From Morinoia aosen (taxonomy: Eukaryota; Arthropoda; Malacostraca; Amphipoda; Talitridae), in the NCBI GenBank assembly GCA_030386875.1, contig CM059575.1, positions 42,376,859 through 42,440,858 on the forward strand: a stretch of 64,000 nucleotides of DNA, in the 5' to 3' direction. The notes under the pieces were generated by a model. It made no database searches. It saw nothing but the letters and a program-made list of their open reading frames with translations, and was not told the origin of the DNA. Positions 1 to 13,000 of the stretch are shown one piece after another. The position numbers and the translations under genes are program-made. The stretch's first letter is position 1, and each line of letters starts with the position of its first letter.

Positions 1-1140
1 GGTGCTGGTAGTTTAAGTATTTCATTGGCTTGATTTATATTCATTTGTGCGTAACTTTGCTTGAATTATGGGTATTGTTAGCGGTATATAAAGGCTTGAT
101 CACCTGAGAGATTTTGTTTAGTACTGATAAAAAAATTTTTTGTTGCTTACGTTGTTCTGGTCACTTTCGGTCTCTAGATTTGCGATTATTTTCACAGTTG
201 TAGCATGTCAAGCTGTTTTCCGTACAATTAGATGCTTTGTGGCCTTTAGAGGCGCATTTTCCGCACATAAACTCTTCACTGGTACAACTTTTAGCTGTGT
301 GGCTGTATTCTACACACTTTTTATACATCATAGGGCGGTTGACGTATTCACATATCCTACACTTGCATTCTTGGCCAAGGACGTCAATATAATCATGGGT
401 TGTTAGGCCTTTGATAGATGGGAGCATTGCTGGTGCATTGGTGCTACGGATTTTTATCCAATTGGCTGGTTCAACATTTTTGATGATGGAGTTCTCTAAT
501 AAGGCCTATTTGAATTTTTTCAAGTTGGTGAAATCATAGTAATAGAAATAGGCGAGTCCTTTTGATAGATTTACATAGTAGTTTTTTGTTACTCGCACAG
601 GAATGTTTGTCTTATTTTTTATATTTCATCATTTTGTTCTATTTTCACAATAAATGTATTTTTCTACTCAATCAGATACTTTTGGGTTTTCTTTGGATTT
701 AGTTTGCAAAGCATTTTCCTAAAAGGCATGGTGTAATTTTTCGCTTTTCGTTTTCCTGTATGGTATTTTTGAAATGAGTTTTGAGGATGTTTGTACCTGG
801 TGTTGGTAGCTCGGAGTGCTCTGTGACAATTTATGCAGCACGACGCCTACTTATTCGTTGTTCCTGTTGGACTTTGCTTATATCTGTTTCCAAGATGTGT
901 TTCAGGCATTCTCTATGACCAGTTTCGCGTTCAGACTCGCAATGCATGGAGGAGAGGGTATTGCAACAGTGTTAGCTGTCATGACCCGTTTCTCTGCAGC
1001 GTGTCTCGTTTCGGCGGTGTATGGCTATAGGTTTTGCATTTGTGGGAGATCATGGGTCTGTAAATAAGCGGGTATACGATCGTGTTTGATTTTTCGACGG
1101 GGATGTATATGGAGTCCGGAGGAATGTAGCTATTAAAGGG
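1..1140 (-). pseudogene. Decayed LINE ORF1 with CCHC zinc knuckles
   Basis: On the minus strand, positions 161-427 encode an open stretch with three knuckle-like motifs: CRICEYVNRPMMYKKC, CGKCASKGHKASNC and CYNCENN. This is the arrangement of the nucleic-acid-binding ORF1 (gag-like) protein of non-LTR retrotransposons. The reading frame is open a little further to the right and then breaks. Between about 880 and 1140 a second, frame-broken stretch encodes a similar YRPM and YSHT pattern. No reverse transcriptase follows within the window. This is a relic and is not related to the intact LINE at 28687-34261. Confidence 0.6.
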
Positions 1141-1410
1141 TAGTAGAAAGGGTAGCAGACTTTGCTTATATTTGTTCCAAGATTTGTTTCAGGCCTATGA
1201 CCAGTTTCGCGTTCACACTCGCAATGCATGGAGGAGGGTATTGCAACAGTGTTTGCTGTTATGACCCGTTTCTCCGCAGCGTGTCTCCTTACAGCGGTGT
1301 ATGGCTATAGTTTTTGCATTTGTGGCAGATCATGGGTCTGTAAATAAGCGGGTATACGATCGTGTCTGATTTTTCGATGGGGATGTATATGGAGTCTGGA
1401 GGATTGTAGC
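862..1410. repeat. Direct tandem duplication of about 265-300 bp
   Basis: The segment from about 869 to 1140 is repeated at about 1163 to 1410 with scattered substitutions and small indels. Shared landmarks are GACCAGTTTCGCGTTCA, CTCGCAATGCATGGAGG and CGGGTATACGATCGTGT. Both halves belong to the decayed ORF1 relic, so the duplication happened after or during decay. Confidence 0.8.
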
Positions 1411-1429
1411 TATTTGGGAGAATCGAGTT

Positions 1430-1850
1430 TTAATTGTTATGTCCCAAGTGCGAACCGTTAAGTTTTCACCACAAAAAAGAGTAAAAGGCGGTTGGACGTG
1501 AGAGCTTACACCGGACTCTGCTATCAGGAGATCTCAAAGCTCAGCATAATACAACACGCCAGATGTCGATGCTTGCACAGCAGCGGCTCGACGGTTACAA
1601 AAAAGAGGCAACACCTACGCTCCCTGCGGCAGCGTGGCAACGTGGCAACAGCGTGAAAGCAATATGGCAGCGGATGGCAACGGCGGCGCGATCTCAACGG
1701 CTGGCGCTGCCCGAGAGCGCAGCAGGGTCTGAGCGACGACAACAGCGTTCAGCTGCGGCATTTGCTGCACGCCCCAGAAGTAACGGTCACAGCGCGAGAG
1801 TACTTAAAGGGTACGACGAGGGCTAGGGCATCATCATTATACAGCGAAAC
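1430..1850. other. GC-rich island, no gene recognised
   Basis: Between about 1500 and 1830 the base composition rises sharply, with repeated GGCAACG and GCAGCG words. Short overlapping reading frames exist on both strands but match nothing I know. It could be a mobile-element promoter or a foreign fragment. Confidence 0.3.
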
Positions 1851-3754
1851 TCCTTCATTGGAAGGTCTCTCCGTGCCACTTCATTAGAATTGTTAAATTT
1901 GCATACGGCGGGCACTCCGTATTAAAATCCCAATATTGTGTTAACCTTCACGTAAAAGACTTTAACGTACAATTCGAGACCTTATTATAGTGCTTCGTCA
2001 TCGCTGCATACCCAAGTTGCGTAAGACTATTGTAGCAATTGTTCCTAAATTTGCTAGTCTCATCTACCCCATTGTCATATTTTGTGTGCATCTTTCATTA
2101 TAACAAGTAAACCGATGTGGCCACATTGAAAGAAACGTGTTTTCTTTCGGAAAAAAACTCCTTTGATTTGAAGATAAGACTTGAAAGGACGGAAAATTTG
2201 AAAACCCTTAAAACTTGGATTCTAAAGAAAAGAAGTATACAACAAATGACATTGGCATGGATAGCGTCAATAATATTGTACTTGTTTTTGAGGCCTTCCA
2301 TACTCTTCCATTTTATCTATATTATTTTCTTGAATATAAATTAGTCCTTTGCATGGGTTGTAGTACGGGTGTTGGCTGATTTAGCAATTAGTACTGCCAA
2401 CGTTATTAAGTTCAATGTTGCGCTCAGATTGAGATTTGTTTCAGGTTTCTGTGGTGAAGCTGTCTTTATTTGAATAAGTTATTCGTTTCACCTTCAGACC
2501 AGTTATCTGAATTTTTTCTTCTTGAAGGCAAAATGGATTTATATTGTTTCTCTTTTAAATTTAAAATCTGACGATAAAGAACTTTGTAAGATCATTCTTT
2601 GTCATCTCTTGGTCCAACTATATTTTTATGCAGTTCTCAGTTTACATTAATCATACAATTCAATCATTCAACTACATACATATTTGCTCACTTTGCTTTG
2701 GTTTTCACGTACTTTCTTCTGCAACTCAAGTTTATATATACTGTTTTTTACTACTATATTATGTGCTTTTGCAATTTCTATAATTTTTCCGAAAGTGTGT
2801 TCGGTTTTTGTTATTCGGTCATCTGTAGGTTGCGTTTCTTTTCAACTTTGTTTTTTTCGGGGTTCATTCATTAGTTTGCATCATCGGTCGTAAGTCTATT
2901 AAGCACTTCATTTAATTTAGCCAAACGATTAGCACCGTTTGGTTCCGGTGATGGCGTTTTCTTGGTTATCAAGTCAAATTTTTCATGGTTCCTGTACATC
3001 TTTTCGGTGACAGTGTTGGTTTTTAGGATTGTGGCACCTACACTGATGGCGGTGATTGGGTAGTTTTTATCGGGGTTTGTTCATAATTTTGGTTTATTTT
3101 TCTTTTTGGCATGCATGCTGCCGGCTTCAAAGGGGGTTTCCCCGCCACGAAATCGGGGTTCAAGGTATTCGCTACTATTGCCAAAACCGTTTGAAATTTT
3201 ACTTTATGATTCAAAGTAATAAGCCAATATGGGCTTTTGGTCTACGTAATTTAAGCCTATTCATTTAGATTATTTTGACCCCTGGAAGGTAGGGCAAATT
3301 CAAAAGAAGATAACTATCCAACATTGAGGCCCTAACTCCGAAGAGCTCGGGCCGGCGCCCGAATTAGTTCTACCCAAAACGGGGATTTGGAAAAACTAAA
3401 ACCTTAATTCCTCGAAAGGAAACTCAACAGATAGAGAAAAGAACAGTTGGGTATTTCAATGGTACCACCACGAGAAGTTGCCGGGTCAGCTGATTGCTTG
3501 CTGATGAGCAGGTAATCCTGTATCAATCCTTGTCTCTGGCTTCTTTCCTTTGACCAAGCTCAATAAATTGGTACCAGTAAAATGTGGTGGTAAAGAGAAC
3601 AGTAACATTTCCTTCAGTAATGAAAAGCAATCGAACTGAGCACATAACTCAGTAATACAATACATTCTTCTAGCTCGAGACATTGCTAAAAGATGGTTCG
3701 AACAGCAAAACTGTAGGTAAAGTACTGGCCTACGATCAAGGAAAGACGCTTTGC
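1851..3754. other. No gene found; possible LINE decay
   Basis: This is AT-rich DNA with only short chance reading frames. Around 2460-2960 the composition and word use resemble 41333-41640, which also follows an ORF1-like relic. Both may be the continuation of the same decayed LINE family. Confidence 0.3.
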
Positions 3755-4581
3755 TAGTATCAGGGTGCGTACAGGCTCTGAGGTTCAAAATTCCACTACT
3801 TTTTCATGACTCTTTTTTTTTTATGCCAACCAAATCACATTTTCACTACCTCTCTCTGCCCAAAATAATGTCACACAAAGTTAAATTGCAGCACAATAAA
3901 TGTATTTCAGTCATAAACTTCACAGAACATTCATCATTACTTGCAGGTCTTGTTTTCATAAATGTGTAAATGATCATCACAACACCAAACAGTCATGCTG
4001 GACAGTTCAATAGCATCTGCACGCGGTGCAAACCGCCATTGTTTTCAGTTTGGGATGCGGTGCTATCCATTGTTGAAAGTCTTTGTCTCGCAACCACAAG
4101 TTGTTGAAAGAACAACTGCCTGGCATGACGATAATTCCTCAGCTCAGTCTCGGCACCGTAACTCTAGTCACACACACACGGGATGGTCAAGACCGATGAT
4201 AAAAACTCAGCTCGAAAATGTTCAACAGTGGCGACAGGTCAACAATGGTCCGAGCGAGCGCGTGTCTTCAGTCACACTGAGCGCGTTTGGTTTCACGTGA
4301 CGCCTGAGAACCAATCAAAATCGCGGACACTAAAGACGTAGCTGTATCAACCAATCAGAGCCCAAGTAACACTCGAAGGTTACTGACAACGCCTCGCTCA
4401 ACGCGGACCAAACGGAACGAAAAATTTCAACAGTAAAATTTTCTTTTCACAAAAATCCTAAAATTTCATGACTTTCAATGACCATTTTTAAAATTCCACT
4501 ACTTTCGAGGCGCCTTGAATTTTATTTTCGAAATTTAACTATTTTCCATGCTTCTCCATGCCTGTACGCACCCTGTAGTAT
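3755..4581. mobile_element. Short non-autonomous hAT-type element, 6-bp duplication
   Basis: The element spans 3761-4575 (815 bp) between inverted ends CAGGGTGCGTACAGGC and GCCTGTACGCACCCTG. It is flanked by the direct repeat TAGTAT at 3755-3760 and 4576-4581. It matches the ends of the longer copy at 57615-59546 almost base for base. The transposase part (57868-58991 of that copy) is missing, and the junction falls near position 4020. It is an internal-deletion derivative that would need a transposase from elsewhere. Confidence 0.9.
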
Positions 4582-6368
4582 GTAGGGTCAGAGGAGAAGC
4601 CTATTCTTTGCTAGAGCCAACAGCTTTAGCTCATTTGCCTTTGTTACCTACATTGGTACATTTAACGATAGGAAATGTGAAGTATTATATTTTTCTGAGA
4701 AACCTTCTAAGCTTCAGTTTTCAGCTTCAGCATCTTCTATAGACATGTCTCTTAGTGCTTTTCATACTCGTACGCCATGTATCAATACGGAGGAATATCT
4801 CAGGCACTTCGTCCTCGCATTCTTAATTTCATAACTTTTCGGCCAGAAACTGCTCTTTGATAGTATTCGGGTAACAAGCTCTTTACTCTTCTACGTTCCT
4901 CCCATGCCTGTCCGTCACACCTCTTTACTTCAATACTCAATTAGTGCTTTATCTGCAACACACCAATTGTTCTTTTTTATTGTTCAGAACATTTCCACTG
5001 CACCACACTTCTCATTAATTAAAATGAAGCATTTTTAAATTCAAGTTTAGCCAAAATGTTCGAGTTTTCTTGAAATATGAAGGATGCCCCAAGAGGAGAA
5101 ACTCCGTGTATGATAGACAGCATAATTTGCGCACATTTCAAGGAAGCAATTTAATTCCAGTCAGGGCTGTACTCACAGATCACAAGCTATCACAGAGGCG
5201 AAAGTGAGCACGTTAGCCCCGTAGCAGCACCTGACCTTGGTAGCGTGTGCTGCTGAGGTCACGTACTGTCAGTGAGGATTTGGGTAAAGCATATGCGACA
5301 GCTTTGTGGAGGATAAATATTAAAAGCTACCTTCTCACACGAGTACTCAGAACACTAGTACGAGCCTAGGAACGGTACGGCTCGGCACATTAAATCCAGA
5401 GCTCAACTGAAGAGCAGCTCACACTTAAAATCAGTAAAAATGATTGCACGATCACAAGTCAGTTAAGACAAGGCCGCCAAGGTGACGCATTGAGCATTTT
5501 AAAAAAAAAGATGATCAAAACAGCTAGACCTACCCAACCCTCCAAAAAATTCTCACAACCAGAGTTGTCCGTTTCAATCGCACATTGCTCAAAAACTCGG
5601 TTCAGACAATTGTTGCGTAGAGCAGGTTTTGTGAGCACAGCTTCTTGAGAGCTTTTTAGGAAATCTGAGATATGAACTGACGGGATCCCTCATTAGTGCA
5701 GCCTCTCGTGTGTGCACTGCATCTCAATCTTAATTAGACAGTTACAGTTTTCCAAGCTACAAAATAGTTTCAAAGCCATTCATAGGCAATTCAGAATATT
5801 CAAGCGGTTGGATACCAACTTTGAACCCTCAAAACGACAAAAATGCAAGTGTAAACATTATTTTAAATAAATTATCTCCAGTTAATTACAGTCAGTAGCT
5901 GGAAACATGATGGAGATGTTGTTGAGGGAGGCGCAGTAATTATTCGGCCAATGAACGAATCGCATGGTTACCGTAATTACAGTGAATAACACATGTAGCC
6001 TTCACCAAATTGAGGAACACTTAGACCATAAATGGAATCCATCACGTTCCAAAGTTATATAATTTTTTCATTTGAGAATATAAATTTTTCCCGTTTTTTT
6101 TAAATATGCTCAAAAAAGAAAGGGAAGGGAAAGGGGTCTCCTACAAAAGAAAGAACAGTTGCTTGCCATACAACATATGTGCAAACTCAACACAACGTTA
6201 AAAAGGCTGTACACAGTCCTAGTTAGTTGAGCTTCAGACCAAGGAGAATAATTGACTAGGTAGCTATGACCGGGAAAGAATTCGCGGGGCTAGCAGGAGT
6301 AGGCCACACTCCACAAAGCAAACCAGGCAACAGGTGGCAGTGAGCACGGCTCCAATGAGGGCAAGTAC
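4582..6368. other. No feature found left of last C2CD5 exon
   Basis: This is AT-rich, presumably intronic DNA. I looked on the minus strand for the next family segment, expected after the PGL motif, and did not find it. The remaining C2CD5 exons are probably beyond the left edge. Confidence 0.4.
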
Positions 6369-6481
6369 CTGAGTGTGAGGCCAGGCACGGTGTGGGTGGT
6401 GGCCAGCAGTGGGCGGTAGGGAGACGGGCGGCTGGAGTTCACCAGGTGATCTGCTATTTCTGCGTCCTCACTGTCGTCCAG
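6369..6481 (-). CDS. C2CD5: C2CD5 exon M (last exon found)
   Basis: This 113-bp exon follows GGCCCAG and ends in phase 2 at a GTACTT donor. It encodes LDDSEDAEIADHLVNSS and then TVPGLTL. It matches the vertebrate order IDDTDAMEDVHSLLTDVPPP and then IMPGI. The gene must continue to the left, but no later family segment could be recognised between 1 and 6368. Confidence 0.85.
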
Positions 6482-7028
6482 CTGGGCCAATAAATCACAT
6501 GTCACAATCAAACAGTCCAAATTTCTTATTGAAGATTAGACGTCAATCGAACCTTATATTGCCACCTAGATTGGGTCAAGAACAAGATAATTTTCTACAC
6601 AGAAGGAAATAAATTAATATAAGCATATCTAATCACAACGACGATATTCTTAAGAGAGGAAAGAGTAAAGCACTATTTAGTTTAAGGAATGGAGAACCTA
6701 TGTACAAGGTGTGGGTATACGCTCCGAGCATGAAAACAAGAAGATTGGAAGTTTAGGAAGCAGAATAGAAGTTGAGGAAAAAATAGATGCTGAAAAAAAG
6801 AACAACAGAGGAGCAAAATAATTATCTATTATAATTATAATGATTATTATTATTATAGTTAGTTTGAGATTTCCAAACAGCAGCAAAGGCGATTTTAAAA
6901 GAATGAAGAGAGGGAATCACTTAGTATGGCCAAGAAAATGAGGTCTCCATGCACAAAAAGTTTTCCAAAACATGTTACACCGTGCATAAAAACAGCAAGG
7001 AAGAAAAAGGTAAGACAATTCGAGAAAG

Positions 7029-7060
<32 letters not shown>

Positions 7061-10000
7061 AGAAAGTTTTAGCCTCCCTTAACCACGACAAAGATGTTCC
7101 AAGAGAGGAAAGAGGAAGGCACCATTTAGTATGGAGTTGAGGGAACGCGGAATCTATGCACAAAGTGCACAGAAACAGTAAGCTAGGAAAGAAGTTCATG
7201 AAACAAGAAAAAGTTGAAGAAGAAAGTAGTAGGTGCTGAAAAACAGGACAGCAGTGAACCGAAAAAAGATGTTCCGTAACAAAACAAAAACCTATTTTAT
7301 TACAACAAAAAGGAAGCCTACCTCACCTTTAGCTCAGGCCCTCACACAGTACAATAAGAGAAAGAAATACGGAATGAAAACAAAGTGAAGTAAAATGAGC
7401 ACAGAAGACGCAAGTCCCGAAGGTCTCTCTATAGCTGCGGTAACCTACCAATATTCCGTCTGGGAGCAGCATCACATCACAGAAAAACCTTCCCAACCTA
7501 AATCTACAGCTTATCCTGTGTCCCGATGGGAATTATTTGAAAATAATTGTCAAAAAATACGTAAAATTTATTCTATTTGAACAATAGGAAGGCCTACTTA
7601 ACCCTCAGTTCGGGACTTTACATTTCCCCCCTGTATGAGGTTATATCAAAATTTATCAGTGTAAGATGAGGAGATGACAAAGAACTCTAACTGCAATAAC
7701 GATGTTCCCATTTCTTCTCCAACAATTTTTACGGTATCATCTCATTGACTGGCCGGTATATCAGCTGCTGGCAATCGAAAGCCTAAACTTGATGTACCTG
7801 TCAGACGCTATACATGCGACATAATGCATCAACACACACAGCCTCTTTACGCAACACCGAGCTCAGGCGTCGCTGCGCCATTACCTCGTAGAGAAATTCA
7901 AGCCCCACACATCAGCAGCTTAAGCCCAAATAAAGATGAGAAGCTGATCACCGAAAATATTGAAACCTGCAACTTTGATGAGGCTGCGTGCAATGTCAAG
8001 TGCTTCCGAAAATGTACAACAAAACAGAGAGCTATACCAGAACTGGTAAGACAGTTACATCATACCTGATTATAATTATTATACTTGAGATATCAATTTG
8101 TTCAATTGGGCAGGGATGAATGCATAAACATATGTATATTGAATATATCTGAAAAAGTCAGTGGTTTGCTTAAATTGCAGCCTTGTCAAAAACATGAAAA
8201 CAAAAAAATTCCAAAAAAATTAATCATATTTATTCAGAAAACTTTTCGGAGTCCAGCTCCAACATCAGTTCAAGTAAAAATAATTACATCTCTGAAATAA
8301 AAGATAAAACTACAGTGAATGGGAGACTTTAAAAGGTATAAAAAACAAAAATATATAAAAATATAAGCAGGTAATAAACACATTATTTATTGACTTTTTG
8401 CAACGGATATGAGCTGTCCGCTAACTTCAGGATAGATTTTCGCTCATAAAATATGTAACGACTCTTAAATCCTTGGGTCATTCAGGGTTGAAGTTGAATT
8501 TAAAATTTTGAAATCGGTAGCAGATATGAGAACATTGCATTTTTCAGCATGGCCGACTTCTGCAGAATGAGATGTGTGTGCTAGTTAAATATCAGTATGG
8601 AAGCTTCTACCACCGATGCTGTCACTCTGAAATGACATTGTCATAACACCATGCCGACATACGACGATGTGCTCAGTACACAACTATAAGTGCAAACCAG
8701 AGAGCTCGAATCAGAATGGGAAGCATTTCCTTATACTGGAATATTTTGCACTTAATAATTTCATTTCGATAGACAACTGCTCGGACGGCGCTCCAAAATA
8801 CGGAGATGAGCAGTATAAATGGTCTTCATTGGCTTTTTACAGTAGCCTGTTATACATGTTACTCTGACAAAAAATTTTAATTTGTAATTAATGGCTACTA
8901 AAAGAAACCCATTAGTTGTAAAATACATACGTAAAATTCAAATTCATAATGAACATTTTGGAAAGTAGATAACACTTCGTTACCCCTATTGATCTGTGTC
9001 TGAATGCAATTAATTCTGAAACTTGCAAAGAAAAAATTAAAAAACAGGAGCCTAATTCTTTACAAGTGGGCTTACGATTCACTGATGTCAGAATCGGATT
9101 TTTGTTTTGTGTTACGGAGTCTAGGAAAGGCAAAATATTGTTCTATTCAACTTCCGTTCAAATGATCACAACTGCTTCAAATAAGATTAGTGCAAGATAA
9201 CTGAATCTGAAGGATTTTTTTTTAGTGTGTACAGAATACAGGTCAGATATTTTTTAATTAGATCTGGCACAATTGAAAAATGATGAACAGTTTGCAACAC
9301 AAAAGATAAATGATAAAAATTATAGAAAGTTTAGTAAAACAGTATCTTTGATATAAGCAAAGTTATTACAATGAATCACTTCGAAATTTTAACTTATAGC
9401 GTTGGAGTAACGTGAATTTGTGACACAACCTTAGCACATAAGTGAACACTAAATGTTTACGTCAGAGAAGGCATAATGAATGAAACATTACAGATGGAGC
9501 ACCATCGCGAAGAAGCTGACCTACGTGCAGGCAGCAGCAAGACTGGAACCCAAGGTAGTAAAAACAGGACCAGCGTTTTACCATCATATCACACGGAAAA
9601 ACTAACTCAAAAGCATCAAACTCCATGGTATTGAACTTCCTGAACAAAGATGCTTTACATGTAAGATTAATCTTGAATCGTAAAACAATGCTTTCGAAAA
9701 ATTCTTCAATATGAAATCGTGATCAAGTTGCATTAATGCAACTAGGAAATAACTCCCCGTCACAACAAATACGGATATCACTTATTTAGCTATTCTTATT
9801 AAGGCAATAAGAATTTCTCTCCGCAACTGAAATATTGAGCAAGCAGAACTAAGCCTGAAAACGACCTAGAAGCTCAACAGATGCATTGCTGCAGACAATG
9901 AGTTTGAGGAAAGGACTCTGACCTCCAAAAGACAGGCCTCCTTGTTGCCGGCGCAGAAGTCGATCTCCAGAGCCCCGCCGCTGTCAGGGGCCGGAGGCAC

Positions 10001-13000
10001 TCCCACCTCCACATCAGCTGCTGACAAGTCTCCGGCAGTCAAGTCCTCATCTTCTGAATCAGAACTTTGTGCCACGAGCTCAGATGCGTTGCGGCTACCT
10101 GGTCTTGTGCGCTGAGACCGCTTTTCAGGCTGCCCAGCACATACAAATCTGAGCTCACACCATCTCGAGCTATGACAACCTAATAACTATGTGCAGTCTC
10201 TGGCAATCGTGTTTGTGCATCTAAAACGGCGGTGGCCAATTTACGGAGCATCACACACAAATTACATGATTAATGTAAACTGAGAAATGCATGGAAAATG
10301 CAAACGCATCTGACATCTTTTAACTGAATATTTTTCATAATGCAAAAATTTACAGATGGTTTCTGCACTATGCTACAGAATACAGTACACTCATGAGATG
10401 AGCAATGTGTCCATAGGTCGGTTGGCCACTACTGACTTCGAGTCTACATGTGTGCGAGACGGGTGGACGATCATCAGGAAAAGAAGACAAATAATCCTCT
10501 AATGAAGACTGGTCTTCCCACCGCACGTCACAGCCTCGTGCGCAGACCACACAACACAAAGACAGTGCCGTAATAACGCTATTAGCCGATGCTGAGGTCA
10601 ATCACTGAGCAATTATAGGCGTATGTGTGTTGGAAATATATCCACAATAATGCACATTACTTCTCTCCTCTGATAGTAGGATTAACAGCAAGACCCATCA
10701 CCCATGAACAATTATCATTCAGTGATAATTTTAATGAAAAAAATTTGTTTAACATATTTTGTACCACTTCTCCGCAGAACAAATGAAGTGGGACGCCAAT
10801 TGAAACAAGAACAACGTACAAGTATTGGTGTGAGATAAAGCGTAAACTTCAACTGTGAGCGTCACTCAAGAATAAGTGCTCTGAACAAGGTTACTGGCAT
10901 TAATAATTCGACAGCGATGCTCAGCTGCAGCAGTACCCCAACACGACTCGTTACCACGTGCTTCCTCACCTGTTGAGCCTAACAAAACATATCCAAGGTG
11001 TTAACAAGCCAGTTGTTTACATGAGACTCAAGAGAAATCGTGCCAATCACGCATTTTTCCACTTCCAAAATTCAATGTTCAAACGTGTTTGAAATGCATC
11101 ATTCATGAAGCGGCATAACAGAGATGTAAAAGATCTCTCAAGCTTTCGTCAATCCTACCTAATCCTTGATGTTCAATAAATGGGATGAATAAAATGCGTT
11201 GTAACCCTCTATGCTTATTAAAACTCGGTTGTTTTCCTCAGAGAAAAGGAGGCAATTAGCTTGAGGGTGCAGGGAAGATGGAAGTTCAAAGATGAATTTG
11301 AGGATTTCGTCCAGCTTGTGATGTGCTGGCCACTGAGGGGAAAACAGAGCGAGCCTCACCAGGACGCCATAAAACTCGCGGTTGGCGCGCATGACGGCCG
11401 CCAGTTTGTGCTGCCACTGTCGCCTCACGTCCTCGCCCTCGCTGCTGTCCACAGCCACCTGCAGCACCAACACAAAGCTCGCAACTGACAGACTGCTGGT
11501 GCAGGCACTATGCGTCAACACTGCCTTACAGCTATCAGTGATAAGGCATCGTTGAAGCAGAGAACTTCATTGGTATTAAATTAGAAATAGTTTCTCCAAA
11601 TTTAGAAGCGATTTAAGACATCACATGTGAGCTAATTTTCATCTCTTCATTCAAAAACTACAATTAAATATAACAAGCTAAAGTGAGTGGATTCCGTATT
11701 TTTCCGAAATAATATTTTAATGGAGTGAAAAACTATGAGAGAGCCAAGCTGCACATGGGTGCAAGGAAATGCGACCCACTGAACTAGCATGGTAGAAATT
11801 CATTTGTTTAAACTTATTTGAACATGAACCGTATAACATCACTAGATTAGTGAATTAATTTAACCATTCCTAACCCCAACAAAGGTGTTCCACAAAGACA
11901 AAGGATGGGAGCACCATTTAGTTTAGAGATAAGAAAATGCGGAATCTGCACAAAGTGTGTTCCCACACAAGATTCTCTGCGCATGGAAACATGTCAGGAA
12001 GGAACTTCATAAAACACAATAAATAATTAAGAAGAAAAAAGTAGTAAGAATTGAAAACATGGCAGCAGTGAACTGGAAAAAGATGGTCAGTAACAAAACC
12101 AAAAACTACATTCTGTTTCAACAAAAAGAAGGCCTCCTACCTAATCCTCAGCTCAGGACCTCATATTTTTCCCTTGGGTGTGCGAATTTCACTTGATAAA
12201 ATAGTTATACTTCCCCCTAGGGAATCACATCACTAGAACGTTGACTTGAGTATCAACACCAAGTAATGTAATCATGAATAATTATTTCAAGTAAATAAAT
12301 AACACCTGAACAATTGACTACGTGGAGAATACCACGTTGAGGGAAGGGACTGTGCTGAAGGAAGGGACTGTGCTGAAGGAAGGGACTGTGCTGAAGGAAG
12401 GGACTGTGCTGAAGGAAGGGACTGTGCTGAAGGAAGGGACTGTGCTGAAGGATGGGACCATGCTGAAGAAAGGGACCATGTAGAGGGAGGGCACTATAAC
12501 AAAGAAGAAGACTACGAGCCCGGCAGCAACCACGTCACGAGAAGAAGGAGCCACAAGGGCAGGAAACCACCAAGCAAGGGCCAGGCCACCACACCTGGGG
12601 GGGTACGGGGGGCGGCAGGGCGGACAGGTACACGGCCGTGCCGGAGGCCACGGCCACAACGAGCCGCTCACCAACGCTCAGGCGCACACGCAGCCCGAAG
12701 ATGGCATTCATGCCCGCTATCTGCAACGCAAGTTTGCTCGTTAGGCGCATGTCTGCTACCACTCTGCTCTTATGTTTCGTAAAGTGCATGGCGGCTACAA
12801 GTTTGCCATCAGAAACATACCTCATAAGAAATATGTTTCCATCTTTAACACAAGTCTCCATAAAAAGATTACTTAGCAGATATTTTAAAACCCTAGCAGC
12901 TTTTTATTATTTCAAATTCAATTATTTTACCATGAAAAAGAAAATGCGCTATCAAACGGAGCCACCACTCATTGTCTGTGACTTACAGCGAACAATGATG

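Noticed and set aside
12318-12674. Minus-strand frame with repeated FSTVPS as part of the C2CD5 protein
   Set aside because: It lies past the exon J donor at 12594, and exon J joins exon K in phase 0. The peptide is an 18-bp repeat read through.
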